The notes under the pieces: generated by a model
What the model was told of the DNA's origin: nothing
Database searches by the model: none
What the model saw: only the letters and a program-made list of their open reading frames with translations
Shown here: positions 33,559-42,633 of the stretch, piece by piece
Numbering within the stretch: position 1 is the stretch's first letter
Layout of the letters: each line of letters begins with the position of its first letter
Position numbers and translations under genes: made by a program
Assembly (NCBI RefSeq): GCF_002848005.1
Contig: NZ_PKHX01000005.1
Location: forward strand, 62,001-126,000
Direction of reading: 5' to 3'
Length of the DNA stretch: 64,000 bases
From: Varibaculum cambriense
GTDB lineage: Bacteria; Actinomycetota; Actinomycetes; Actinomycetales; Actinomycetaceae

Positions 33559-34491
33559 ATGTCAGTATTCCTTGATTCCTCAGCCCGGATTGTCGTACAG
33601 GGCATGACCGGTTCGGAGGGGCGCAAACACACCCGATTAATGCTGGGGGCCGGTACCAATGTGGTAGGGGGTACCAACCCCAAGAAAGCCGGGCAAACGG
33701 TCGATTTCGATATCGTCCCCCTGGGAGAGGCCGCAGAAAAGAAAGGCGTTAAAGCTGGAACGGTTTCGGTGCCGGTTTTTGGCACCGTAAAAGAAGCCAT
33801 GGAAAAAGAGGGCGCGAATGTTTCGGTGGTATTCGTCCCTCCGCGTTTTGCTAAGGGCGCGGTGTTAGAGGCGGTCGAGGCGGGAATGCCGCTGATCGTG
33901 GTGATTACCGAGGGGATTCCGGTACAGGATTCCACCGAGTTCGTAAATGCTGCTCTGGAAAAGGGTTGCCGGATTATCGGTCCGAACTGTCCGGGGATCA
34001 TTACACCGGGACAGTCTAATGTGGGGATCACGCCCGCCGATATTACTGGTTCTGGTCCTATCGGTTTGGTATCCAAGTCTGGTACTTTGACCTATCAAAT
34101 GATGTTTGAACTGCGCGATATTGGCTTTACTACCTGTATGGGGATCGGCGGTGACCCGGTGGTGGGCACCACTCATATCGATGCGCTCGAGGCCTTTGAA
34201 AAAGATCCCGACACCAAGGTAATCGTGATGATCGGTGAGATCGGGGGAGACGCGGAAGAACGTGCCGCCGACTATATCGCCGCTAATGTCACCAAGCCGG
34301 TGATCGCCTATGTAGCAGGCTTTACTGCTCCTAAAGGTAAAACTATGGGACACGCAGGTGCTATCGTCTCCGGTTCCGCCGGGACTGCCCAAGCCAAGAA
34401 AGAAGCCTTGGAAGCCCATGGCGTAAAAGTGGGGAAGACTCCTTCCCAAACTGCAGAGCTGGCGCGGGAGGCTTTTAAGGCTCTTAGCTAA
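33559..34491 (+). CDS. sucD: Succinate-CoA ligase alpha subunit
   Basis: SucD, 310 residues, binds CoA and carries the phospho-histidine. The N-terminal CoA site reads [20 protein letters not shown] (about 15-34). The active-site histidine is in [20 protein letters not shown] (about 257-276). [12 protein letters not shown] is also conserved. It follows sucC by 29 nt with the ribosome site AAGGAGAAA and ends before a strong terminator at 34568. Confidence 0.95.
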   Translation: MSVFLDSSARIVVQGMTGSEGRKHTRLMLGAGTNVVGGTNPKKAGQTVDFDIVPLGEAAEKKGVKAGTVSVPVFGTVKEAMEKEGANVSVVFVPPRFAKGAVLEAVEAGMPLIVVITEGIPVQDSTEFVNAALEKGCRIIGPNCPGIITPGQSNVGITPADITGSGPIGLVSKSGTLTYQMMFELRDIGFTTCMGIGGDPVVGTTHIDALEAFEKDPDTKVIVMIGEIGGDAEERAADYIAANVTKPVIAYVAGFTAPKGKTMGHAGAIVSGSAGTAQAKKEALEAHGVKVGKTPSQTAELAREAFKALS

Positions 34492-34567
34492 CTGACAGTC
34501 AGCGTCAGATAGCTAGGTTACCTGCTGTTGGCAGAGGTCTAGCTAAAATCTGGATACCTATAAATGT

Positions 34568-34600
34568 CGCTGGGGGCGGTGCTAAGCACCGCCCCCAGCG
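34568..34600 (+). terminator. Rho-independent terminator of sucCD
   Basis: A perfect 15-bp G+C-rich stem (34568-34582 with 34586-34600) with loop TAA, followed by ATTATTT. Confidence 0.85.
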
Positions 34601-34675
34601 ATTATTTGGTGTCGGGCCTACCGCACCGCGGTGCGCCTAAGCGGTAAGGAGGCGAAAAAGTGGACAATAGTAGGG

Positions 34676-37027
34676 ATGTTGCGCCGGCCTAATCTTCCCA
34701 GAAATCCTCGGCAATCTGCAGGAGCCAGGAAACAGGTTGCGCATACCCAAACGGGGAAAACCGATAAACCGGCCAGAAATATTCCCCGGGAAAGCTCAAA
34801 GCAACGCCCTGGGGTAGCTAAACAAGCAGCTTTTAAAGGAAAGAAACGGCCTGACACTAGTGTGAAGAAAGCTGCGGGTCGCGGATTATTGGGGAAGCTA
34901 CGGTTACCGCGCAAGAAAACCCTAACTCGCGGCAAAACCACCGCTAATGCGGGTGGCTCTAAGTCTAAAACTAGCTCCCAAAAAGGGCGGCGCACCCTCA
35001 CGGTGAGAGTTCCTCGCGGAATCACCCGGATGGTGGCCGCCGCCCTCCTTAACTGCATAATTCCCTGGTTTATTTTCTTGGGCATCAGTGCCGGAGTATA
35101 TTTTTCTACCTCGGCCAACCCCTGGATGGCTGACACTGTATGGACGGATTCCTTAGCCGTAGGCGCCAGTATCTGGGCTCTCGGATTCGCGGTTCCTCTC
35201 CACGCTGGTCTCGGGCAAGCCGCCACCTTATCGGTGATCCCCTTGGGATTGTGGATAGCTTATCTCTGGCTAGGAGGGCACCTAGCGCGCACTTTCGTCT
35301 TCGAAAGTAGAGCTGTACTGTGGGTTTACCCCTTTGCGCAAGCAATAGTCGCCTCCCTGGTGGGGCTAGTTGTGCGCGGATCCTACAGCCTGGGAGCACT
35401 ATTCTTTTGGGCGTTACTCCACGGTTTCGCCACGGTTATCTACGCTTTTTATCTCTTTGATCGCGATCAGCGTCCCGATACGGAGAAACCTTCCCTACGG
35501 CATCCCAAAGCGCGCTTAAAAGTTGACTTCGAACGTGTTACCAGCTGGAACCAGCAGTTTATTCTCCGCGTGCGTAAACCGGATAATGCCTACAACCGGG
35601 ATCTAGAAAACCGACGCCTCGGTATTGACCGTGATGAACGCAGCTGGGACGGTACTAATAGCACTTGGACCGTACCCGGCTGGGTTATTTCCGGGGTGCG
35701 CGCGGGCTGGCAAATGTTCAAGCTATTCGGGATCGCAACCTTGATCCTGGTAATAGCCCAAGTGTGCACCCAATTCCCGGCAGTAAAGAATATCTATGAC
35801 CTGTACGGTCTTTCCCTAGGGGCAGGGATTTTAATTTGGCTGGGACAACTGCTCTACCTGCCTTCTGTGCAAACCTGGGCGCTAGCCTGGATTTTAGGGC
35901 CGGGATTTCACCAAGGAACCGGCACTATCCGTTCGCTGACTGAGGTGAAAACCGGCCCCATTCCGGCAGTCCCCATTTTGGGGGCATTACCTACCCAAAC
36001 TCCCGGGTACTGGATACCAGCAGTGATCGTAGGGCTCAGTTTACTGTGCGGATACCTGTTTTACACTTCCATGGCGCGGGTAGATTTCTTTTCCCACGTG
36101 GCTTCTTTCCTGGTCGCTACCCTTTCGTTTACGGTTTTAACTACTTGGTTCTGCTTCTTAGCTTCTGGCTCCATTGGCACGGGACGCATGTCCTCCTGGG
36201 GGGTAGACCCGCTGACCACCGCGGCGATGGGGTTCATATTGGTGTGGATGCCGATCCTGCTGGTAGCAACGGTTGCCCATCCGCGCGCTCGCGCTTACCT
36301 GGCAGATAATTTCTTTAAACTCAAGAGGGCGAGCGAGCAGGCTGGACGTCAGGGCTTTGTAGCCGCAAAAGAAAAAGCCAAAGAATTCCAATCCCGAAAT
36401 CGCGTTAGCGCCGACTCTACTGCGCAGGACGAGGATGTGGAAGCTGGCTCCCCGGAAGCAACCGGAAGGGACGAAAAACAGGCAGAAGCAGCCGGGGAAG
36501 GTAATTCACTGGAGGCGTCCCCAGCTGCGAAAGAAGCTACGGAAACAAACCAAGTAGCGCAACCCTCAGAACTTCCGGTAACAGATTCGCAACCTGTCCC
36601 CGCTGGTGAAGACAGCGGCATTGAGGACGAGACGGAAACAAATCCTGAAAATGCTCCCGAAGATACCGAAGACGGCCGCGAAACCACCGAAAAATCGCAA
36701 GCTGAGCAGGGGAGTAAGTCGGTTGACCCTCCGCAGACTCCGGAAGAAAAGTTTGCGCGTTCGCGGGGAGCTCTCCCGGTTGACACTGAGGAAATAAAAG
36801 ATCTGGCCACTGATTGGGCAGAACGCAAAACCGATGAAGTTATCGCCAAAGAACGCCAGGAACTGGAAAAAATAAAATCTTCTGCTAAGCGGCTCCCGAC
36901 AGCAGAGCTCAGGCGGCCAGCAATCAAACGCTCACTTTTTAAACGAGGACGGCTAAAAGCTGGCAAACCGCACCACGATGCGGACGACACCTCCACCCAA
37001 GCCATTGAAATCCCCGACCAAGACTAA
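34676..37027 (+). CDS. DUF6350-family multi-span membrane protein
   Basis: A protein of about 783 residues in three parts. The first 110 residues are highly basic (Lys/Arg-rich, disordered). Residues of about 115-540 hold roughly ten membrane helices. The last 240 residues are acidic, Glu/Ala/Thr-rich and disordered, with a basic end (LFKRGRLKAGKPHHD). Its place between sucCD and purH is that of the actinobacterial DUF6350 proteins, sometimes annotated as cell-division membrane proteins; the role is unknown. The start is uncertain: the in-frame GTG at 34631 lacks a ribosome site, and the AAGGAGG at 34646 fits neither start. I chose the ATG at 34676. Confidence 0.75.
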   Translation: MLRRPNLPRNPRQSAGARKQVAHTQTGKTDKPARNIPRESSKQRPGVAKQAAFKGKKRPDTSVKKAAGRGLLGKLRLPRKKTLTRGKTTANAGGSKSKTSSQKGRRTLTVRVPRGITRMVAAALLNCIIPWFIFLGISAGVYFSTSANPWMADTVWTDSLAVGASIWALGFAVPLHAGLGQAATLSVIPLGLWIAYLWLGGHLARTFVFESRAVLWVYPFAQAIVASLVGLVVRGSYSLGALFFWALLHGFATVIYAFYLFDRDQRPDTEKPSLRHPKARLKVDFERVTSWNQQFILRVRKPDNAYNRDLENRRLGIDRDERSWDGTNSTWTVPGWVISGVRAGWQMFKLFGIATLILVIAQVCTQFPAVKNIYDLYGLSLGAGILIWLGQLLYLPSVQTWALAWILGPGFHQGTGTIRSLTEVKTGPIPAVPILGALPTQTPGYWIPAVIVGLSLLCGYLFYTSMARVDFFSHVASFLVATLSFTVLTTWFCFLASGSIGTGRMSSWGVDPLTTAAMGFILVWMPILLVATVAHPRARAYLADNFFKLKRASEQAGRQGFVAAKEKAKEFQSRNRVSADSTAQDEDVEAGSPEATGRDEKQAEAAGEGNSLEASPAAKEATETNQVAQPSELPVTDSQPVPAGEDSGIEDETETNPENAPEDTEDGRETTEKSQAEQGSKSVDPPQTPEEKFARSRGALPVDTEEIKDLATDWAERKTDEVIAKERQELEKIKSSAKRLPTAELRRPAIKRSLFKRGRLKAGKPHHDADDTSTQAIEIPDQD

Positions 37028-37161
37028 CTTTCGCCGTCGAGGCCAGCGGGGTAGACTGGCACTAACGTGACTGGCGAAAAAAGTGGATCACCACTGGGGA
37101 ACGCAAAAGGACAGTCGCTCGCCTGGGCTGGACAAAGAATGCAACAAAAGGATCCCGCGTC

Positions 37162-38769
37162 ATGAGCGAAATTAAACCCATTAAACGTGCCCTGGTCAGC
37201 GTGTACGATAAGACCGGCCTGGATAAACTGGCAAAAAGCCTGCAGGCAGCTGGGGTAGAGATTATTTCCACCGGCTCCACCGCCCACCAGATTGCCGCTG
37301 CCGGGGTAGCGGTCACTGAAGTTTCCCAGGTAACCGGGTTTCCCGAATGCCTCGACGGGAGGGTAAAAACCCTGCACCCCCTGATTCACGCCGGGATTTT
37401 GGCTAACCGGGAGCTGCCAACTCACGTTGCGCAACTCAAGGAACTAAAAGTAACCCCGATCGACCTGGTGGTTTGTAATCTTTATCCTTTCGCAGACACC
37501 GTAGCTTCCGGTGCCGGGTTTGCGGATTGCATCGAAAAAATCGATATCGGGGGACCGTCGATGATTCGGGCGGCCGCCAAGAATCACGCCGATGTGGCAG
37601 TGATTGTTGATCCCAGTTCCTATGATGATCTAGCGGCTGCTTTGCAGCGCGGGGGCTTCACTGCCGCGGAGCGCCGGGAACTTGCAGCTAAGGCTTTTAA
37701 CCACACCGCTATTTACGACACCCAGATTTCTTCCTGGTTCGCCAAGCAACTCCAAGGCGAGGACGAGGCTAGCAGCAGCGCTCTACCAAACCTGGAGCAG
37801 TGGAAACCGCAGCTAAAGGAACTTCACAGCTTGCGTTATGGGGAAAATCCCCATCAGGAGGCCGCGGTTTACCGCTTCACCGATGAAGAGGGTGGCCTGG
37901 CGCAGGCGGAACAACTGGGCGGCAAACCCATGAGTTACAACAACTACACTGACGCCGATGCGGCTTGGCGCGCAGCTACCGACCATAGCGAGCCTTGCGT
38001 GGCGGTAATCAAACACGCCAACCCCTGCGGGATTGCAATTGCCGAGGACGTCGCAAAGGCACACTTGTTGGCGCACGGCTGCGATCCGCTGTCGGCCTAT
38101 GGCGGGGTGATTGCCTGTAACCGTGAGGTGACCTTAAAGATGGCGCAGCAGGTGAAACCGATTTTCACCGAAGTGATTATTGCCCCCGAATATGAAGCAG
38201 AAGCCTTAGAGCTGCTGCAAACCAAGAAGAATCTGCGGATTTTGCAGATTGATGCGGACGCTCCGGTGGAATGGGAGTTCCGCCAGATCAGCGGGGGAGT
38301 GCTGGCGCAAACTCGTGACCGGTTGCAGGCCGAGGGTGATAATCCGGAAAACTGGACTTTGGCCGCCGGACAGGCAGCAGATGAACAAACCCTAGCTGAC
38401 CTAGCCTTTGCCTGGAAGACCGTGCGGGCAGTGAAATCGAATGCTATTTTGCTGGCAAAGAATCAGGCCACGGTCGGCATCGGCATGGGGCAAGTCAACC
38501 GCGTTGATTCTTGCGCCCTGGCGGTTCAGCGCGCCAATACCTTGGGGCAGGCGCCGGAAGGCGAGGCCGCTCCCGAGCGGGCACGCGGCTCGGTGGCCGC
38601 CTCCGATGCTTTCTTCCCCTTCGCTGATGGTCCGCAAACTCTAATCGATGCGGGCGTAAAAGCCATTGTGCAGCCAGGTGGTTCCATTCGCGATGAAGAA
38701 ACCATCAAAGCCTGCCAGGACGCAGGCGTAACCCTCTACCTGACCGGTACCCGCCATTTCTGGCACTAG
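37162..38769 (+). CDS. purH: Bifunctional AICAR transformylase/IMP cyclohydrolase
   Basis: PurH, 535 residues, catalyses the last two steps of IMP synthesis. The N-terminal MGS-like cyclohydrolase domain (about 1-195) includes [20 protein letters not shown] and [20 protein letters not shown]. The transformylase domain follows, with [29 protein letters not shown] (catalytic Lys and His) and the C-terminal [20 protein letters not shown]. Length is normal. purN, which often sits just before purH, is absent; the DUF6350 gene directly precedes it. A strong terminator follows at 38876. Confidence 0.95.
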   Translation: MSEIKPIKRALVSVYDKTGLDKLAKSLQAAGVEIISTGSTAHQIAAAGVAVTEVSQVTGFPECLDGRVKTLHPLIHAGILANRELPTHVAQLKELKVTPIDLVVCNLYPFADTVASGAGFADCIEKIDIGGPSMIRAAAKNHADVAVIVDPSSYDDLAAALQRGGFTAAERRELAAKAFNHTAIYDTQISSWFAKQLQGEDEASSSALPNLEQWKPQLKELHSLRYGENPHQEAAVYRFTDEEGGLAQAEQLGGKPMSYNNYTDADAAWRAATDHSEPCVAVIKHANPCGIAIAEDVAKAHLLAHGCDPLSAYGGVIACNREVTLKMAQQVKPIFTEVIIAPEYEAEALELLQTKKNLRILQIDADAPVEWEFRQISGGVLAQTRDRLQAEGDNPENWTLAAGQAADEQTLADLAFAWKTVRAVKSNAILLAKNQATVGIGMGQVNRVDSCALAVQRANTLGQAPEGEAAPERARGSVAASDAFFPFADGPQTLIDAGVKAIVQPGGSIRDEETIKACQDAGVTLYLTGTRHFWH

Positions 38770-38875
38770 GCGGTTAATCACGGCTGGCAGCAAGTTAGTC
38801 ACTGATTTTAAAGCCGCCAGCTAATCGCCAGGCTAGACGCACAAATCTATTGCCTGAGCGACAGGTCTGATACTG

Positions 38876-38911
38876 ATAACCTGGGGACGCCGGCCGGCGT
38901 CCCCAGGTTAT
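38876..38911 (+). terminator. Rho-independent terminator of purH
   Basis: A perfect 18-bp inverted repeat (38876-38893 with 38894-38911) including CCTGGGGACGCCGG, followed by TTTGATT. The stem has no unpaired loop bases as drawn, so a few central pairs must open. Confidence 0.8.
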
Positions 38912-38946
38912 TTTGATTCGCCAGGTGTGCAGTAAGGAGAGCATAG

Positions 38947-41076
38947 ATGATTATCGCAGCAACAGATGGTTCCTCCCTCGGCAATCCCGGTGCCGGCGGC
39001 TGGTGTTGGTATCTGTCACCTGATTGTTGGCGAGCCGGCGGTTTTACTTTGGGAACTAATAACCAGGCAGAACTGATGGCAGTAGCTGATTTACTTACCG
39101 AAACTGCCGGAATAGACGATGATTTATTGATTCAGGCGGACTCCCAATACGTGATCAATATACTGACCAAATGGCGGTTCGGCTGGAAGAAAAAAGGCTG
39201 GAAAACTGGGGGCGGAAAACCGGTAGCCAACCTGGAACTGGTGAAACGCCTCGACCAGCTGCTATCTGACCCCGCTAGGAGAGGGAAAGTCAGTTTCGAA
39301 TGGGTAAAGGGACATGCCGGGCATCCCCTCAATGAACAGGCAGACTCCCATGCGCAGGCGATCGCTCGGGCATACCAGTCGGGGTCTCCCCGGGAAGCGG
39401 ATTTCGGACCGGGCTGGAAATCTGGGAAGGAAGGGATCAGTGAGCGAACTTCCGATGCACCAGCTGATGACGCTCCTAAATCCGCAAAATACCGGCAGTC
39501 AGAAGACCCCCGCGAAACTAGCGGCCAGCAAAAACCGACCGCTCCGGCAGCCCCTCCAGCGCGCCCTCTGTACCCGCATTTAGAACAAAACCCTAGCCCC
39601 AACGAGTATCGGCAGGGACGTTACCTAATCCGCGAACACGTTCTGACTGTGCCCCTCTACCACCCAGAAGTGGCACTAAACCTGTATCCGGACTCGGCAA
39701 AAAATCCGGTAGTAAACCTGGCGCGCGGGGCAGATAACCAGGAGAGCGGGGTACAAAGTGAACTTTTTGCGGTTCCTCCCAGCGAAGAAGCCTCTGTATC
39801 GGCGCAGAAAAAAACCGATTCTCCGGCACCGGGAAACCAGTTTCTACCATCCTGGGCAGACGCCGAAATCCAGAAAACCAATATCCAGATCTATGCCCGC
39901 GAAATTGCCCGCGACGATGATGAAATCCGCCCTTACCTGATCTTTTTCCAAGGCGGCCCGGGATGTAAGGGGTCGCGCCCGGCCGATTGGTCTTCCCCCT
40001 GGTTTGGAGCTGCGCTGGAAAAATACCGAATTATCATGCTTGACCAGCGGGGAACCGGACGCTCCACCCCGCTCGATAACGTCACTATCCCCGCTTTGGG
40101 TAACCGTGCTGGAGCCTGGCTGCGGCTAATGCGCGCCGACCAGATCGTAGGGGACGCCGAAGCATTGCGCCGCGCCCTAGGCATAAAAAAGTGGACAGTC
40201 ATGGGGCAAAGTTTTGGCGGCTTCATTATCACCGCCTATCTCTCCCGTTTCCCGGAGGCCATCGAAAAAGCCTATATCACTGGAGGCCTGCCGGGACTAA
40301 CCAAGGTAAACCGCATCTATGAGCGCACGTTTGCGGCCACCGCCCGGCGCTGCCAAGAGTTCTATGCCCTGCCCGGTATGGAGAGAGCAGTCCGGCAAAC
40401 CTGCGCGCACGTGCTAGAACATGATGAATATCTGCCTAATGGCGAAAAACTTACTCCCAATCGGATTCGGCAGGTAGGCCTGGAGCTGGGACGCAGCTAT
40501 GGCCTGGAAAATCTGCGCTACCTGTTCGAAGCACCGTTTGTGCAGACCGGAGGCAAGCGCCACCTCACCCAAGAATTTTTAGGACAGGTAGGAAGCCGGG
40601 TAAGTTTCGCCCTAGATCCCCTCTACGCCCTCTTGCATGAAACTATTTACGGCAACGCGGTGCCGCAAAGCGAAGTAGAGCCGACCGCCTGGGCGGCAGA
40701 TCGGATTCGCGAAAAAGCTCCCGGGTTCGCGCAAAACGCCGATCCCCTGGACAAGAGCCAACCCTATTACCTGACCGGGGAACACTTCGGGAGCTGGGCA
40801 TTCGCGAACGATCCCGCGCTGCAGCCCCTGGCGGAACTAGCGGACGAGCTGGCGGCGGAAACCGACTGGCCGGTACTCTATGATCCCCAGAAATTGGCGG
40901 AAAATCAGGTTCCGGTGCATGCGGTGGTCTACCGGGATGATATTTTCGTTCCTCGTGCGCTATCGCTAAACACTGGCCGGGTTATGGGAGCCAATATCCG
41001 AGAAAAACCAGACTGGCATCACGATGGGCTGCGTGCCTCCGGTGACCTGATTATTTCCTGGCTGCTATCGCATTAG
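38947..41076 (+). CDS. Fusion of RNase HI-like domain and proline iminopeptidase-like alpha/beta hydrolase
   Basis: One uninterrupted 709-residue frame. Residues 1-140 are RNase HI: AATDGSSLGNPGAGGW (catalytic Asp7), TLGTNNQAELMAV (Glu), LIQADSQYVI (Asp), and WVKGHAGHPLNEQADSHAQA (His and final Asp). A Pro/Ser-rich linker spans about 145-215. The rest is an S33 peptidase: IFFQGGPGC for the oxyanion hole (about 335), VMGQSFGGF with the nucleophile Ser (about 422), YRDDIF (candidate Asp) and DWHHDGLR (candidate His) near the end. The ribosome site AAGGAGAGC precedes the ATG. No internal in-frame start or stop was found in the linker. RNase HI would remove RNA from hybrids and the hydrolase would cleave N-terminal proline. 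Why they are joined is unknown. Confidence 0.85.
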   Translation: MIIAATDGSSLGNPGAGGWCWYLSPDCWRAGGFTLGTNNQAELMAVADLLTETAGIDDDLLIQADSQYVINILTKWRFGWKKKGWKTGGGKPVANLELVKRLDQLLSDPARRGKVSFEWVKGHAGHPLNEQADSHAQAIARAYQSGSPREADFGPGWKSGKEGISERTSDAPADDAPKSAKYRQSEDPRETSGQQKPTAPAAPPARPLYPHLEQNPSPNEYRQGRYLIREHVLTVPLYHPEVALNLYPDSAKNPVVNLARGADNQESGVQSELFAVPPSEEASVSAQKKTDSPAPGNQFLPSWADAEIQKTNIQIYAREIARDDDEIRPYLIFFQGGPGCKGSRPADWSSPWFGAALEKYRIIMLDQRGTGRSTPLDNVTIPALGNRAGAWLRLMRADQIVGDAEALRRALGIKKWTVMGQSFGGFIITAYLSRFPEAIEKAYITGGLPGLTKVNRIYERTFAATARRCQEFYALPGMERAVRQTCAHVLEHDEYLPNGEKLTPNRIRQVGLELGRSYGLENLRYLFEAPFVQTGGKRHLTQEFLGQVGSRVSFALDPLYALLHETIYGNAVPQSEVEPTAWAADRIREKAPGFAQNADPLDKSQPYYLTGEHFGSWAFANDPALQPLAELADELAAETDWPVLYDPQKLAENQVPVHAVVYRDDIFVPRALSLNTGRVMGANIREKPDWHHDGLRASGDLIISWLLSH

Positions 41077-41147
41077 GAAAACCCGGGGCTACTGGCAGAC
41101 ACAGGGGCGGCGGCAGGGAGGCTCCTAGATGCCAGGGTAGATGCCCG

Positions 41148-42581
41148 CTAGCGGTGCACGATTACCGGGGTACCAATAGGCGCCCACGCATAGAGAGATT
41201 TCGCGTCCTCAGGAAGCATATTTACACAGCCGTGCGAAATTCGTTTTCCGGGTACTCCAAAGAACCATTGTCCGTGGTTCGTGCTGTAAGCCCCATGCAG
41301 GGCGTATCCGCCGTGAAAATACATCGCATAAGGGATGCCGTACTCAACATAGTCGGCGCCGCGCATGGTCTTAGATTCGTACTTGCGTTCAATAGCAAAT
41401 TTGCCTTGAATCGTGGGTGTAGAGGGCTTCCCGATGCCTACTGTGAACTTGCCCTTTGCAGGGGTGGCTCCCTCATAGCCAATGACGGAGTAATTAGACA
41501 GGTTTACATCAATCCATTTTTCGCCGGGAGCCGCCATATACACCAGATTCTCAGCCCCTTCGGCGAGAGTTTTGTCCTCAGTAGAGGCCTTGTCTACCTG
41601 GGTTTCATAGGCAAGGGAAGAATCTTTTCCGGCGTCCAGGTTAGCGGTAATCTCCTTGGTGAGTTCCTCACTATTAGTGACCTTGACTCCGTCTTTCGGC
41701 TCCACCTCTGTTTTTAGAACCTTTCCGGCGCTAGTAACATAGCGTTTCCCGTCAACTTTCTGTACTTCTACCGCGTCTTTATTCTCGTTGACCCAATCGG
41801 CAATAACTTTATTATCAGCGGTGGGTTTGGCGGTTTTAGTAACCGCGGGAATAGCTACGAAACCGACTTTTGTCGCCTGATCGGCGACAATTTCCTTATC
41901 TCCAGCTTTTATCTTCACCTGGGGCTGAGTAAACTTCTGGGCTGCATCTGCCAAGTTTTGTGCCAACTTGATATCTACCAGGGGCTTTACCGGCCCCACA
42001 GCCAATTTGAGGTTCTGATTCTTCTGTGTGGATACCACCTTATCGGCAGCTTTAATTAGCGCCTCGGTGTCTGCCCCGAACCCGTCCTTGCCAGGAACTA
42101 CTTCAAATCCGTTACCTTGAGTATTGGGCTTGACTGTAGGCTCGGTTGCCGGCTTAGCGCTGGAAATTCCCTGGGAGATTTCCTGCGACAGTTTATTGGT
42201 AACTGTCGGATCAAACTCATGTGAAACCGGAACTTTGCGGGAAACAAACAGGCTGGTCAGATAGTTAAAAGCCCCGGTGCGAGCAGTTGCTTGCTGCGCA
42301 GTTTCCTGTGAATTAACCCGGTAGCCGATTTCTTGGGGAGTAAAAGATACCTGTTTGATTCCCTGGCCTGAGAAAGTTGCTTTATAGCCGGTTTGGGCAG
42401 CTTCCAGTTGCTTTTGAATCTGGGAGCTGGTCATCCCGGATACTTTGACTTCCCCGACTGTGGTTCCCGGCAGTGCCTTTTTGCCCATCGCATAGTAGGT
42501 CACATAAATAGCGAATGCCGCTACCAGCGCCACCAGCACGCCAATAATCACGGTAACGGTAATTTTTGTTTTCTTTGACAT
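41148..42581 (-). CDS. L,D-transpeptidase (YkuD domain) with PG-binding domains, paralogue 1
   Basis: A 477-residue cell-wall enzyme. An N-terminal membrane anchor (ITVTVIIGVLVALVAAFAIY, about 7-26) leads to an extracytoplasmic region of two repeated modules of the VanW-linked peptidoglycan-binding type (about 40-330). A C-terminal YkuD catalytic domain follows, with the active-site motif KRISHGCVNMLPEDAKSLY (Cys about 453). L,D-transpeptidases make 3-3 cross-links in peptidoglycan. It is a tandem duplicate of the next gene, highly similar along its length. ATG at 42581; no strong ribosome site is visible. Confidence 0.9.
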   Translation of the reverse strand: MSKKTKITVTVIIGVLVALVAAFAIYVTYYAMGKKALPGTTVGEVKVSGMTSSQIQKQLEAAQTGYKATFSGQGIKQVSFTPQEIGYRVNSQETAQQATARTGAFNYLTSLFVSRKVPVSHEFDPTVTNKLSQEISQGISSAKPATEPTVKPNTQGNGFEVVPGKDGFGADTEALIKAADKVVSTQKNQNLKLAVGPVKPLVDIKLAQNLADAAQKFTQPQVKIKAGDKEIVADQATKVGFVAIPAVTKTAKPTADNKVIADWVNENKDAVEVQKVDGKRYVTSAGKVLKTEVEPKDGVKVTNSEELTKEITANLDAGKDSSLAYETQVDKASTEDKTLAEGAENLVYMAAPGEKWIDVNLSNYSVIGYEGATPAKGKFTVGIGKPSTPTIQGKFAIERKYESKTMRGADYVEYGIPYAMYFHGGYALHGAYSTNHGQWFFGVPGKRISHGCVNMLPEDAKSLYAWAPIGTPVIVHR

Positions 42582-42633
42582 TGCTATCGGTGCGTTCGAA
42601 ATCGGTGGACGGGGTAGTTACTTAATGCTATGC

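Noticed and set aside
33865..34449. Minus-strand 194-codon frame opposite sucD
   Set aside because: It is antisense to a well-conserved gene and has no recognisable domain.
36349..37005. Minus-strand 218-codon Ser-rich frame opposite the DUF6350 gene
   Set aside because: It mirrors the low-complexity Glu/Ala-rich tail of the real gene and has no ribosome site or family features.
39360..39620. The RNase HI-peptidase junction as a frameshift or assembly joint
   Set aside because: The linker is in frame on both sides with no stop, and its Pro/Ser/Glu-rich composition is that of a natural linker; read-level proof is still not available from sequence alone.
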